This document shows positions 1 to 8,618 of a stretch of 17,360 nt of DNA, piece by piece. Origin of the DNA: Fen-455 sp050012675 (GTDB lineage: Bacteria; Actinomycetota; Acidimicrobiia; Acidimicrobiales; Bog-793); assembly GCA_050012675.1 (NCBI GenBank), contig JBEKGS010000054.1, positions 1 through 17,360 on the forward strand. Reading direction: 5' to 3'. The notes under the pieces were generated by a model, which made no database searches, was not told where the DNA came from, and saw only the letters and a program-made list of their open reading frames with translations. Within the stretch, counting starts at the first letter, position 1, and each line of letters begins with the position of its first letter. The position numbers and the translations under genes are program-made.

Positions 1-243
1 GCACGAGGCAACGCCATGAGGAACCTGCTCGTCGGGCTGGCCAATGCCACGGCCGCCGTCGTCTTCGTCGCCTTCGGGCCGGTCCGATGGTCGGCCGCGA
101 TCCCTCTCGCGGTGGGCTGTTTGGCAGGCGGCCGGCTAGGCCCGATAATCGTGCGGCGTGTACCCGCGACACCGCTTCGTGTCGTTATCGCCTGCGCAGG
201 ACTCGGCCTCGCAGTACACCTTGGCCCGGACGCCTACCGCTGA
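1..243 (+). CDS. TauE/SafE-type (TSUP) membrane exporter, C-terminal fragment
   Basis: The reading frame is open from the first base (A-R-G-N-A precedes the first ATG at 16), so this is the 3' end of a gene that begins outside the window. About 80 residues are visible, ending at TGA 241-243. They are strongly hydrophobic, with two or three predicted membrane segments. The pattern is N-x-x-A-A-V-V-F, then GPV-x-W, then a glycine-rich CLAGGRLG stretch, R-R-V-P, and a final hydrophobic helix. This is the usual C-terminal end of TauE/SafE (TSUP, DUF81) permeases, which export sulfite, sulfoacetate or related organic anions. The substrate cannot be told from this fragment. It converges with the glucan operon, leaving 48 bp (244-291) in which I see no clear hairpin. 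Family call fairly good, function unknown. Confidence 0.7.
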   Translation, partial: ARGNAMRNLLVGLANATAAVVFVAFGPVRWSAAIPLAVGCLAGGRLGPIIVRRVPATPLRVVIACAGLGLAVHLGPDAYR

Positions 244-291
244 GGTTTACGTCCCGGTTCGGGCACGGCGGGTACAGACGGCATTGAGCTT

Positions 292-2463
292 CTAGCGCGG
301 CTCGTAGACCTTCTCCACGTAGTCGTCGAGCATTCGCGTCGCTGAGTACATCGGCCCGAGCGTGCGCATCGATGCCCGTACGCGCTTCAGCCACCGCGTC
401 GGGATCCCGCGCGGGTCGCGGTCGAAAAAGAGCGGCTTGACCTCGTCTTTGACCAGGGAATACAAGATTGCCGCGTCACGTGCGTCCTTCGCGGCCGCGT
501 CGGGGTCCGTGTCGCCGTTGATGGCCCAGCCGTTCGAGCCGTCGAATGCCTCCGCCCACCATCCGTCGAGCACGCTCAAGTTGAGGCAGCCGTTCAAAGC
601 AGCCTTCATGCCGCTCGTGCCGCTCGCCTCGAACGGGGGGCGGGGCAGGTTGAGCCACAGGTCGCAGCCCGCGATGAGGGTGCCGGCGGCGGCGAGGTCG
701 TAGTCCTCGATGAACACGACACGGTTGATCACACCGGGCGAGCTCTTGAGCGCGAACATGTGCTGGCCTATCGCCTTGGCCGCGTCGTCGAGCGGGTGAG
801 CTTTGCCGGCAAAGACAAATTGGGTCGGCTGGTCGTGGTTGAGCAGCTCCAAGGCCCTGGCCGCTGGGTGCAAGAGCAGGTCGAGCCGCTTGTAGGTGGC
901 CAGGCGGCGGGCGAAGCCGACGGTGAGGAACGACGGGTCGAACGCCTCGGCCCCGGCCCGCACGGCCTCGAGGTCCTCGCCGCGCGCTAGGCGGTCGACG
1001 ACGGCCTTGCGGCGCAGCTGCTCGACCAGCTCGTTCCTCTGCTCGCAGCGGACCGCCCAGAGCTCCTCGTCCGGAATGTCCTCGATACCGGCCCAGACCG
1101 CAGGGTCGCACGCGTGGCGCTCCCAGCCCGCACCGAAGTGCCGGGTGAGCAACGCCCGCATGGGCGGGGCCATCCACGTCGGCAGGTGCACCGCGTTTGT
1201 GACATGGAGTATCGGAACCTCGTCGACGGTCAAGCTGGGGAACATCTCGTGCCACATCTCGCGGGCGACCGACCCGTGGCGTGCGCTCACAGCGTTCGTG
1301 GACCGAGCGGTGTGGATGGCGAGCTGCGTGAGCCCACTCGGCTCGCCCGAGTCGGAGGGGTGCACGCGGCCCAGCTTCAAGAGCAGCTCGCGGTCGACGT
1401 GCAGCTCGTCGGCCAGCGATCCGAGCACCGGGAATATCTCCTCCCGGCTGTAGGTCTCGTTGCCGGCCTGGACGGGAGTGTGGGTTGTGAACACGAAGTG
1501 GTCGCGGCCACGCTCGAGCGCGTCGGTCAGCTCGCTTTCGCTGGAGGCTTTCGTTGACCCGACCCGCTGGGATGCCACAGCCAGGGTGGCGAGCGCGGCA
1601 TGACCCTCGTTCAAGTGGTAGAGCGTGGGCCTGATCGACATCGCGGCCAGTGCACGGACAGCACCCACTCCCAAGAGCGCGTACTGCGCGAGACGGATCG
1701 CACGGTTGCCCTCGTAGAGCCTTGCGCTGATCCAACGCTGCAGAGGCGTGTTCTCCGCCAGGTCCGCGTCCAGCAGGTAGAGGGGGACGCGACCGACGTC
1801 GACGCGCCAGACCTGAGCGGCCACTTCACCGTCCCAGATGGGGACCTGGATCGTCAGTGGCGAGCGATCCGGGTTGGTGACGCGCACCGCGGGCAGCACC
1901 TCGGGGTCGACTTCGGTCCAGTACTCGTGCTGCCACCCGGACCGGTCCACGCGCTGGTGGAAGTAGCCCTTGCGATACAGCAGACCGACGCCGACGAGCG
2001 GCAGCGCCTCGTCCGACGCTTCCTTCAACAGATCGCCCGCCAGTACCCCGAGTCCTCCCGAGTAGACCGGCAAGGACCTGTGGACGGCGAACTCGGCGCA
2101 CAAGAAAGCGACCAGCCCGTCACCGAGGTCGGTTCTTGCGGGGCGGGTCAGGTCGCGGTCCAGCACCTCGGCCACCTGATTGACGCGCTGGAGGTAGGCG
2201 TCGTCCGTCGCAGCCTCCAGCAACGAGTGCTCGGACAGGTCGCGCATGAACCGGACCGGGTTGTGGTTGCTCAGGTTGAAGCGGTGCACGCCGAAATAGC
2301 GGAACAGATCGCGGCCACCGAGCGTCCAGGACCAGCGGTAGTTGTAGGCGATCCGGGCCAGCGGAAAGAGGGGCTCGGGCAATCGACGGGCAAGGCGGTC
2401 GACCGCCCGGACGACGTCGTTTGTGCCGTCGAGGGACGGGTCTTGACCACCGGGCGCGTTCAT
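292..2463 (-). CDS. glgP: Alpha-glucan phosphorylase (GT35, short DUF3417-type), last gene of the glucan operon
   Basis: A 723-aa PLP-dependent phosphorylase that cleaves terminal alpha-1,4 bonds of glycogen or maltodextrin with phosphate, releasing glucose-1-phosphate in the cytoplasm. The N-terminus (about residues 25-115, with ARIAYNYRWSW) is the DUF3417-type lead domain. It is followed by CAEFAVHRSLPVYSGGLGVLAGD, LNEGHAAL, FTTHTPVQAGNE and HVTNAVHLPTW. The C-terminal lobe has GFARRLATYKR and the PLP site EASGTSGMK, with the Schiff-base lysine at K620. These are the landmarks of the short alpha-glucan phosphorylase family (TIGR02094-like), distinct from the animal/E. coli type. The ATG at 2463 lies 12 nt after the GH57 stop, with no clear Shine-Dalgarno, so translational coupling is likely. 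It lacks the roughly 130-residue C-terminal tail seen in the other phosphorylase of the operon. Family certain; preferred chain length unknown. Confidence 0.93.
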   Translation of the reverse strand: MNAPGGQDPSLDGTNDVVRAVDRLARRLPEPLFPLARIAYNYRWSWTLGGRDLFRYFGVHRFNLSNHNPVRFMRDLSEHSLLEAATDDAYLQRVNQVAEVLDRDLTRPARTDLGDGLVAFLCAEFAVHRSLPVYSGGLGVLAGDLLKEASDEALPLVGVGLLYRKGYFHQRVDRSGWQHEYWTEVDPEVLPAVRVTNPDRSPLTIQVPIWDGEVAAQVWRVDVGRVPLYLLDADLAENTPLQRWISARLYEGNRAIRLAQYALLGVGAVRALAAMSIRPTLYHLNEGHAALATLAVASQRVGSTKASSESELTDALERGRDHFVFTTHTPVQAGNETYSREEIFPVLGSLADELHVDRELLLKLGRVHPSDSGEPSGLTQLAIHTARSTNAVSARHGSVAREMWHEMFPSLTVDEVPILHVTNAVHLPTWMAPPMRALLTRHFGAGWERHACDPAVWAGIEDIPDEELWAVRCEQRNELVEQLRRKAVVDRLARGEDLEAVRAGAEAFDPSFLTVGFARRLATYKRLDLLLHPAARALELLNHDQPTQFVFAGKAHPLDDAAKAIGQHMFALKSSPGVINRVVFIEDYDLAAAGTLIAGCDLWLNLPRPPFEASGTSGMKAALNGCLNLSVLDGWWAEAFDGSNGWAINGDTDPDAAAKDARDAAILYSLVKDEVKPLFFDRDPRGIPTRWLKRVRASMRTLGPMYSATRMLDDYVEKVYEPR

Positions 2464-2475
2464 CAGGGTGTGAAC

Positions 2476-4539
2476 CTAGTGGTTCGCCGGCGAATGCTCA
2501 CATTCGCTGCTGGCCGGCCACTCGACAGACGCCGCCTCGGCCAGGGAAGCGAGCGTTCCGAGAGCCGCGAGCGCCTCTTGTGATACCGAGGCGTCCCGGA
2601 GCACCGCAAGCGAGGCGCCGACCGCGTCGCGGTCACGCGCCGCCAGGGGAGCCGCTGCGGCCACGAGCGCGCCCAGCACGGCCGCGTCGTCTGCCTCCGC
2701 GGCCCGCGTTCTCAGACTGGCGGTCAGACAGCGCAGCGCGAGCAGGGGGCTCGCGTCGGCTCTTCCGGTGACCCGGGCGGCCCCCACGCGTGCGACGACG
2801 TCGGGACTTGCTCGACGAAGGGTCGTCTCGCGCCAGCTGTCCTCGTAGTTGATGCGGCTGTGGGCCGCGGCGCCGACGGATCCGACACACTCGGATCGCA
2901 CCTCGACGACCGTGCGCCGAAGAGTCGCGGTGTGCTCGACGACGACAAAGCCGGAGGTCCGGCCGGCGACTGTCTCGACCTTCTGGGCTGTCACCACCCA
3001 GGCGCCACGCCGCATCGGCGAACGCGCTGATCCGGCCGCCAGCTCCAGGGCGAAGGCGGCGGCGATCGATTCGGCGTCGAGGCTGTGCGGCTCGACAGAA
3101 CGGCCCCACAGCTGGCGGCCGTCAAGGTGTGGATCGAGGTTCGACCTCACGGCTTGGAGCCGCTCGAGGAATCCCTCGGATACGTCGAGCCCGAGAACGC
3201 GCTCTGCCGTAGTGAGCGCCACTTTCGCATGCCGCAGCGACAGCAGGGTCTCGATGCCGGTCGGGTCGGCGAAGAACCAGGCACAGCTCGTGAACGCCGA
3301 GAGGAGATGGTTCTCGAGCTCGAGTAGCTCCAATGCCCGCGTCGTGTCGTCTCTTGGCAACAGACGCCCGGCACGCCTGGTGACGAATGCCTCGGGTGCC
3401 TCCAGGCCGGCGAGCACGGCACCGTAGTCGACGATGGCGTCGTGGGGGTCACCGAGGATCGGGCGGAGGGCGTTCGCGACCGGTTCTGCCAGGGCTGCCC
3501 GCAGCCAGTCGAGCGCCTCGCGAAGCGGTCTCCGCCAGGCCTGGTTCCAGCCCGGTTGCGAGCCCGTGGTGCAGCCGCAGTCGCTGCGCCAGCGCTCGAG
3601 GCCGTGTGCGCAGCTCCACGAAGAAGTCGCAGCGAGCTCGACCTCCCAGGTCGGCGGGTGGGTGGCCAGCCATGTGCCCAGGTCCGTGACTTCGACCTTC
3701 TCGCTCAGCAGCTCTCGCGCCGCCCACGCGAGCGCCATCTCGCCGAACTCGTGGTGGTGCCCGTAGGTCTCCCCATCGGTGACGATCGCTATCAGCTCAT
3801 CGTCGCCGCTTGAGGCAAGGGCCGTGCGGACGGCAGCCACGAGGGTGGCCCCGTCGTTCAACAGGTTCCCGAAGGCGAGCTCACGCGAGAGCGGGCCGTG
3901 CCCGAACACGACCGTCATCGGCTCTCCGCTCGGGAGCCTTACGAGATAGGCACGGCTCGTGTCGATCCTCTCACCGCTCACGTCCGCCCATTCGCCCCCC
4001 GGCGGGCGGACGCGACGCGCCTGTTGCGGCATGAGCAGGGTGAATGTGATTCCGTGACGAGAGAGGGCGGAAAGCGTGTCGAGGTCGACGGCGGTCTCGG
4101 GAAGCCACATCCCTTCGGGCGAGAAGCCGAAGCGCGCCTTGTAATCCGCCACGCCCCAGGCGACGAGAACGTCGCGGTCCTCCGGGCGGGCAAGGGGCAG
4201 GATCGCGTGGGTGGCGGGCGACGCCAGCGCCGCGCCACGCGATCTCTGGCCGGCAGCACGGACGACTGCGTCAACGTCCGCGGCGTCGGTCGCCAGCCAT
4301 CGGTGAAGCGTCCTCACCACGTCGAAGCTGGCGATGGCGAAGTTGTCGCACGACACGCGAAGGCGCTTGTCGGGCGCCAGCACGGCCGCGGCGGTGTTCG
4401 GCCTGTAGCACTCGGCGGTGATCTTCTGGTTCCAGTCGTGATAGGGGTAAGCGCTCGGCTCCGGGTTCACGATGTCGAGCCAAGGATCCGCCCGCTCGGG
4501 CTGGTAGCAGTGGAGATGGAAACAGACCGCGAGCGTCAT
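2476..4539 (-). CDS. GH57 glycoside hydrolase with DUF3536-type C-terminal region
   Basis: A 687-aa protein of glycoside hydrolase family 57, which contains alpha-amylases, 4-alpha-glucanotransferases, amylopullulanases and branching enzymes. Visible conserved regions are HLHCYQPER near the N-terminus (residues 8-16), GMWLPE with the predicted nucleophile E148, and IVTDGETYGHHHEF with the predicted acid/base D255. The segment SWSCAHGLERWRSDCGC (C310, C321, C323) followed by GWNQAWRRPLR is typical of the DUF3536 group of GH57, whose members are largely uncharacterised. The C-terminal 250 residues are alpha-helical and alanine-rich, without a motif I recognise. There is no signal peptide, so it should act on cytoplasmic glucan. 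The ATG at 4539 is 6 nt after the fusion gene's TAG, with only a weak ribosome site. Bond specificity (alpha-1,4 or alpha-1,6, hydrolysis or transfer) cannot be assigned from sequence alone. Confidence 0.88.
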   Translation of the reverse strand: MTLAVCFHLHCYQPERADPWLDIVNPEPSAYPYHDWNQKITAECYRPNTAAAVLAPDKRLRVSCDNFAIASFDVVRTLHRWLATDAADVDAVVRAAGQRSRGAALASPATHAILPLARPEDRDVLVAWGVADYKARFGFSPEGMWLPETAVDLDTLSALSRHGITFTLLMPQQARRVRPPGGEWADVSGERIDTSRAYLVRLPSGEPMTVVFGHGPLSRELAFGNLLNDGATLVAAVRTALASSGDDELIAIVTDGETYGHHHEFGEMALAWAARELLSEKVEVTDLGTWLATHPPTWEVELAATSSWSCAHGLERWRSDCGCTTGSQPGWNQAWRRPLREALDWLRAALAEPVANALRPILGDPHDAIVDYGAVLAGLEAPEAFVTRRAGRLLPRDDTTRALELLELENHLLSAFTSCAWFFADPTGIETLLSLRHAKVALTTAERVLGLDVSEGFLERLQAVRSNLDPHLDGRQLWGRSVEPHSLDAESIAAAFALELAAGSARSPMRRGAWVVTAQKVETVAGRTSGFVVVEHTATLRRTVVEVRSECVGSVGAAAHSRINYEDSWRETTLRRASPDVVARVGAARVTGRADASPLLALRCLTASLRTRAAEADDAAVLGALVAAAAPLAARDRDAVGASLAVLRDASVSQEALAALGTLASLAEAASVEWPASSECEHSPANH

Positions 4540-4545
4540 CGACGC

Positions 4546-7500
4546 CTAAGCCGCCGGCCGCAGGATAAGGACCGCGAGAGGCGGCAGCACGAGCAGAGCG
4601 CTCTGGTCGCGACCGTGCCAGGGGGTTCCCGTCGTCTCGAACGAACCTGGCACGAGATAGCCGCTGCCTCCGAACTCGGGCGCGTCACTGTTGGCGAGCA
4701 CGTCCCAGCGGCCGGGTCGCGGCAGGCCCACCCGGTAATCGGGGCGGGGGACGGGCGTGAAGTTGGCGACGACCACGAGCACGCCGCCGTTGCCGTCATG
4801 GCGTTCGTAGCAGAGCACGCTCTGCGCGCGGTCCTCGCAGTCGATCCAGGAGAAGCCCGAGTCGGCGAGGTCGTCGCGGTGCAGTGACGGCTCGCGACGG
4901 TAAAGCTCGTTCAACCGCCGTACCCACCCGGAGACCCCTTTGTGGGCCGGGGAGTCGAGCAGGTGCCAGTCGAGGCTGGCGTCGTGGTTCCACTCTGATA
5001 TCTGGGCGAACTCGCCACCCATGAACAGCAGCTTCTTGCCGGGCTGGGTGAACTGGTAGCCGTAGAGCAGTCGCAGGTTGGCGAACTTCTGCCACTCGTC
5101 ACCGGCCATGCGGCCGAAGAGAGAGCCCTTGCCGTGGACGACCTCGTCGTGCGACAGGGGCAGGACGAAGTGCTCGCTATTGGCGTAGATCGACCGGAAG
5201 GTCAACCTGTCGTGGTGCCAGGGTCGGTAGATGGGGTCGTGTGCCAGGTAGTCGAGGGTGTCGTGCATCCAGCCCATGTCCCACTTGTAGCTGAAGCCGA
5301 GGCCACCGGCGTCGACGGGCCGTGAGACGCCCGGCCAGGCCGTGGACTCCTCCGCCACCGACATGATGTCGGGGAACGAGGCGAACACCTCGGTGTTGCA
5401 CTGCTGGAGCAGCTCGATGGCCTCGAGGTTCTCGTTGCCGCCGAAGCGGTTGGGGACCCACTCGCCGGCTTGGCGGGAGTAGTCGAGGTAGAGCATGGAA
5501 GCCACCCCGTCCATGCGCAGGCCGTCGGCATGGAACCGGTCGAGCCAGAAGCACGCGCCCGAGATGAGGAAGCTGCGAACCTCGTTGCGTCCGTAGTTGA
5601 AGATCCAGCTCTGCCAGTCGGGCTGCACTCGCTGGCGCGGATCAGCGTGCTCGTAAAGGTGCGTGCCGTCGAAATGCGCCAACGCGAAGGCGTCGGAGGG
5701 AAAGTGCGACGGCACCCAGTCGAGGATGACACCGATGCCGGCGCGGTGGAGAGTGTCGACGAAAGCGGCGAAGTCGTCAGGTGATCCGTGGCGTGCAGTG
5801 GGCGCAAAGTAGCTCGTTACCTGGTATCCCCACGAGCCGTAGAAGGGATGCTCCATGACCGGGAGGATCTCGACGTGGGTGAAGCCGTGATCGTGCACGT
5901 GCTGGATGAGCCGAGGGGCCAGCTCGGCGTAGGTGAGGAGGCGGTCGCCCTCCTCGGGTACGCGGCGCCACGAGCCCAGATGCACCTCATAGATCGACAC
6001 CGGCTTGTCGAGGCGCTGCGCCTGACCGCGGTCGTGCATCCACTCGCCGTCCAGCCACTCGTGTCGGGGCTCGAAGACGACGGAGGCGGTCTTCGGAGGC
6101 TCCTCGCCGGCGAACGCGAAAGGGTCGGCCTTGTCGAACTCGCCACCACCGAGTCGTGAGAGCAACCGGTACTTGTAACAGGTCCCGACGCTGACGCCGG
6201 GGACGAAGCCCTCCCAGATCCCCGATTCGGCATGCGGGGAAAGAGGGTGCCTCGTCCCGTTCCAATCGTTGAAGTCGCCGACGACGGCCACCCGTTCGGC
6301 ATTCGGGGCCCACACCGCGAAGAAGACCCCGGAGACCCCCCCGGCGGTCATCGGGTGGGCACCGAGCTTTTCGTACAGGCGGAAATGCCTGCCTTCATTG
6401 AACAGATGAGCGTCGACCGGCTCGAGCAGGCTGACACCCAGCACCGTCTCCACCCCCCGCGCCAGGCGGTCCACCGAACCGGGCGCGACCCGCCCACGAT
6501 TGTTTCGAAGCGGTGCCAGGGCTTGGTGCACCGCCGGGTCGTCGACTATGTGCTCCAACGAGACGTCAGTGAGGCGGTTCCAGTTCGGTCGCTCGGTGCT
6601 CGTCCCCGGCAGGTTGACCGAGTCGGGCTGGCCGATGAGGTCGTCCAGCTGCACGAGCACGAGCCCGGCCTCACTCTTGGCGAGCTCGGCATGGATGGCG
6701 GCGAGCACCGAGGGGGGCGCTTCAGCGCCGTCGAGTACCTCGCGCCCGCCGGTAGCGGGCTCGTCTTCCACCAGCGTGGAGAGGCGTTCGCGCAGATGGG
6801 CCCTTTCGCTCCGGGCCTCCTCGGCCGACGAGATGTCGAGCTGGCCGCAGCCGAGGCGCTCGTCGATGTCGCGTCCTTTCCACCAACCGGTGAAGGTGGG
6901 CAGGTCGTGGTTCGAGAACGCGGCGGCAGAACCGGCGGGAGGCACCTCGAGCACGGGCTCTCCGTCACCCCGGATGGCGAACTGCGCCACATAGGAACGT
7001 CTGATGCCTCTTGCCTGCATCCCGCGGCGCACCTTGTCGTCGACTGTGCCCAGGTCCTCGCCGATGATGTCGGCGTGGTGGCGCTGGGCCTCGATCGCGA
7101 CCACGGCGAGGAGCTCTTCGAACGGCATGCTCACGTAGACGCCGTCACGGGGCTCGGCGCCCGCGGGGATCCAGAACAGCCTCTGCAGGCCCATTATGTG
7201 GTCTATGCGCAGCATTCCCGCCACGCGAAGGTGGTGCGCCAGCGCGGCGCGGAACTCCTCGTAACCCTCGGCTCGCAGCGCCTCGGGACGTGTGGGGGGG
7301 AAGCCCCACGACTGTCCCTGAGCGAAGAACCCGTCCGGCGGCGCCCCCACCGATATGCCGGTCGCGTACTGCTCACGGCGGCGCCAGACGTCGTAGCCGC
7401 AGGGATGGATGCCGATAGGAAGGTCGAGGGCGAGGACCTGGCCTCGTTGTGACAGGCGCTCGGACAGCTCAGCCATCTGCTCGTGCGCTACCCACTGGGC

Positions 7501-8613
7501 ATAGATGTGGTACCGCTCGTTCACGGGATCGACGTCGCTCCACCTGAGAAGGCCGCTGCGCAACGGCCCGGGCCAGGCATGCCAGTCGAAACCGAAACGG
7601 TCGACCGCGGCGCGAAAGCGCGCGTACTCGATGAGGTCGGGGCGTTCGAACATGAAGTTGCGCAACGCCGTCTCGCGGCCTGTTCCCGAACGCCCCACCG
7701 CGGTTGCCATGGCGCTTAAGGCCGCCCGCTTGGCGGCGGTGACGGCGGCACCATCCACGATGCCACCTTTCACCCAGCCGCTCCTGCGCTCGGACGCCTG
7801 CGGCGAGCCGATCACACGCGCGGCGGGGGACCAGGCGAACTCGGGCACGCGCTCGACGTCGATCCACCGCTCGTGCCAGAACCGGCGGCTCACGGGCAGA
7901 TAGGGGCTCGCCTCGAACGGCTCGGGGCCGATCCCGGCGAGCAGGGGAAGGGTCGCGACCACGCTCGCCTGTTCCCTGGCCGCAAAGCGGGCGAACTCAT
8001 CGAGGTCGCTCAGGTCGCCCGATCCCCAGCTGCGCGCCGAGTGCAGCGAGAAGAGCGGCGCGAAGAGCCCAAAGGCGCGCCACTCCTCGCTGAAGCGGCC
8101 CCGGGCGCCGGCCGCCGGAGCCACGGCGAGCGTCGAGGTGCCGACCCGTCCCCGGACGAGCACGGTGAAGCGGTGATAGCCGCGGCGCAGCAGAGCTGGA
8201 AGCGGAACGTCTCCCCGGTAGATGTCCCGACCGTCCAGCCGTTCGCGGGTGAGCCCCAGCAGATCTTCACGGCGCAAGCGCCAGTCGAGGTGCTCACCTT
8301 CCTCGGACTCGATCGCACACTCCAATTCCGAGTCCGCCTCGCGCAAGGACACGGCGACCACGCCGGGGGAGACGTCGTCGAGGACCGTAACCGGTTCCAC
8401 GATCCGCTCGATTCGCGCGCTGCGCCGGCTTCGTAGCAGCCGGGCCGCATCGCGGCTGCGGCTGATCGGTAGCCCGAGGCCGCTCAGCACCGCCAGCAGC
8501 ACCTCCGCATCGGCTTCGCGTTGCACCCCGGTGGTGTCGGTGTAGGAGAGCACGATGCCCGCATCGGTCGCCAGGCTCCGCAGCGGGGCGGGGATCTGAG
8601 GGTTCGTCGCCAC
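4546..8613 (-). CDS. malQ-glgB: MalQ-GlgB fusion: 4-alpha-glucanotransferase (GH77) joined to 1,4-alpha-glucan branching enzyme (GH13)
   Basis: One uninterrupted 1355-codon frame encodes two enzymes. Residues 1 to about 705 are MalQ (amylomaltase), which moves maltodextrin segments between chains. Its catalytic residues are D471 in MLRIDHIMG, E519 in IIGEDLGTV and D570 in FSNHDLPT; it ends with the usual LPGT..RPNW motif. A linker of about 30 residues follows. GlgB begins near 735 (LFNEGRHFRLYEKLGAHP), with a CBM48 domain at about 757-845 (VWAPNAERVAVVGDFNDW) and then the GH13 barrel. The nucleophile is D1035 (GLRMDGVASM), the acid/base E1088 (VAEEST) and the third acid D1156 (LSHDEVVHG). These spacings of 53 and 121 residues match E. 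coli GlgB (405, 458, 526). The GlgB half is the short form without the N1 domain. GTG at 8613, 5 nt after the upstream stop, gives a normal MalQ N-terminus. The frame stays open to 9402, but that part is the shadow of glgP. Confidence 0.92.
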   Translation of the reverse strand: MATNPQIPAPLRSLATDAGIVLSYTDTTGVQREADAEVLLAVLSGLGLPISRSRDAARLLRSRRSARIERIVEPVTVLDDVSPGVVAVSLREADSELECAIESEEGEHLDWRLRREDLLGLTRERLDGRDIYRGDVPLPALLRRGYHRFTVLVRGRVGTSTLAVAPAAGARGRFSEEWRAFGLFAPLFSLHSARSWGSGDLSDLDEFARFAAREQASVVATLPLLAGIGPEPFEASPYLPVSRRFWHERWIDVERVPEFAWSPAARVIGSPQASERRSGWVKGGIVDGAAVTAAKRAALSAMATAVGRSGTGRETALRNFMFERPDLIEYARFRAAVDRFGFDWHAWPGPLRSGLLRWSDVDPVNERYHIYAQWVAHEQMAELSERLSQRGQVLALDLPIGIHPCGYDVWRRREQYATGISVGAPPDGFFAQGQSWGFPPTRPEALRAEGYEEFRAALAHHLRVAGMLRIDHIMGLQRLFWIPAGAEPRDGVYVSMPFEELLAVVAIEAQRHHADIIGEDLGTVDDKVRRGMQARGIRRSYVAQFAIRGDGEPVLEVPPAGSAAAFSNHDLPTFTGWWKGRDIDERLGCGQLDISSAEEARSERAHLRERLSTLVEDEPATGGREVLDGAEAPPSVLAAIHAELAKSEAGLVLVQLDDLIGQPDSVNLPGTSTERPNWNRLTDVSLEHIVDDPAVHQALAPLRNNRGRVAPGSVDRLARGVETVLGVSLLEPVDAHLFNEGRHFRLYEKLGAHPMTAGGVSGVFFAVWAPNAERVAVVGDFNDWNGTRHPLSPHAESGIWEGFVPGVSVGTCYKYRLLSRLGGGEFDKADPFAFAGEEPPKTASVVFEPRHEWLDGEWMHDRGQAQRLDKPVSIYEVHLGSWRRVPEEGDRLLTYAELAPRLIQHVHDHGFTHVEILPVMEHPFYGSWGYQVTSYFAPTARHGSPDDFAAFVDTLHRAGIGVILDWVPSHFPSDAFALAHFDGTHLYEHADPRQRVQPDWQSWIFNYGRNEVRSFLISGACFWLDRFHADGLRMDGVASMLYLDYSRQAGEWVPNRFGGNENLEAIELLQQCNTEVFASFPDIMSVAEESTAWPGVSRPVDAGGLGFSYKWDMGWMHDTLDYLAHDPIYRPWHHDRLTFRSIYANSEHFVLPLSHDEVVHGKGSLFGRMAGDEWQKFANLRLLYGYQFTQPGKKLLFMGGEFAQISEWNHDASLDWHLLDSPAHKGVSGWVRRLNELYRREPSLHRDDLADSGFSWIDCEDRAQSVLCYERHDGNGGVLVVVANFTPVPRPDYRVGLPRPGRWDVLANSDAPEFGGSGYLVPGSFETTGTPWHGRDQSALLVLPPLAVLILRPAA

Positions 8614-8618
8614 GGCTG

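Noticed and set aside
244..291. Possible terminator between the TauE/SafE fragment and glgP
   Set aside because: I found no convincing stem-loop in these 48 bases.
476..1735. Minus-strand 419-codon frame inside the second phosphorylase
   Set aside because: It is a frame-shifted shadow of glgP with Arg/Pro-rich, low-complexity translation.
6232..7452. Long plus-strand frame of 406 codons opposite MalQ-GlgB, and similar long frames at 1600-2583, 3898-4887 and 9933-11147
   Set aside because: These are antisense shadows of conserved genes, expected in high-GC DNA; none shows a recognisable domain or ribosome site.
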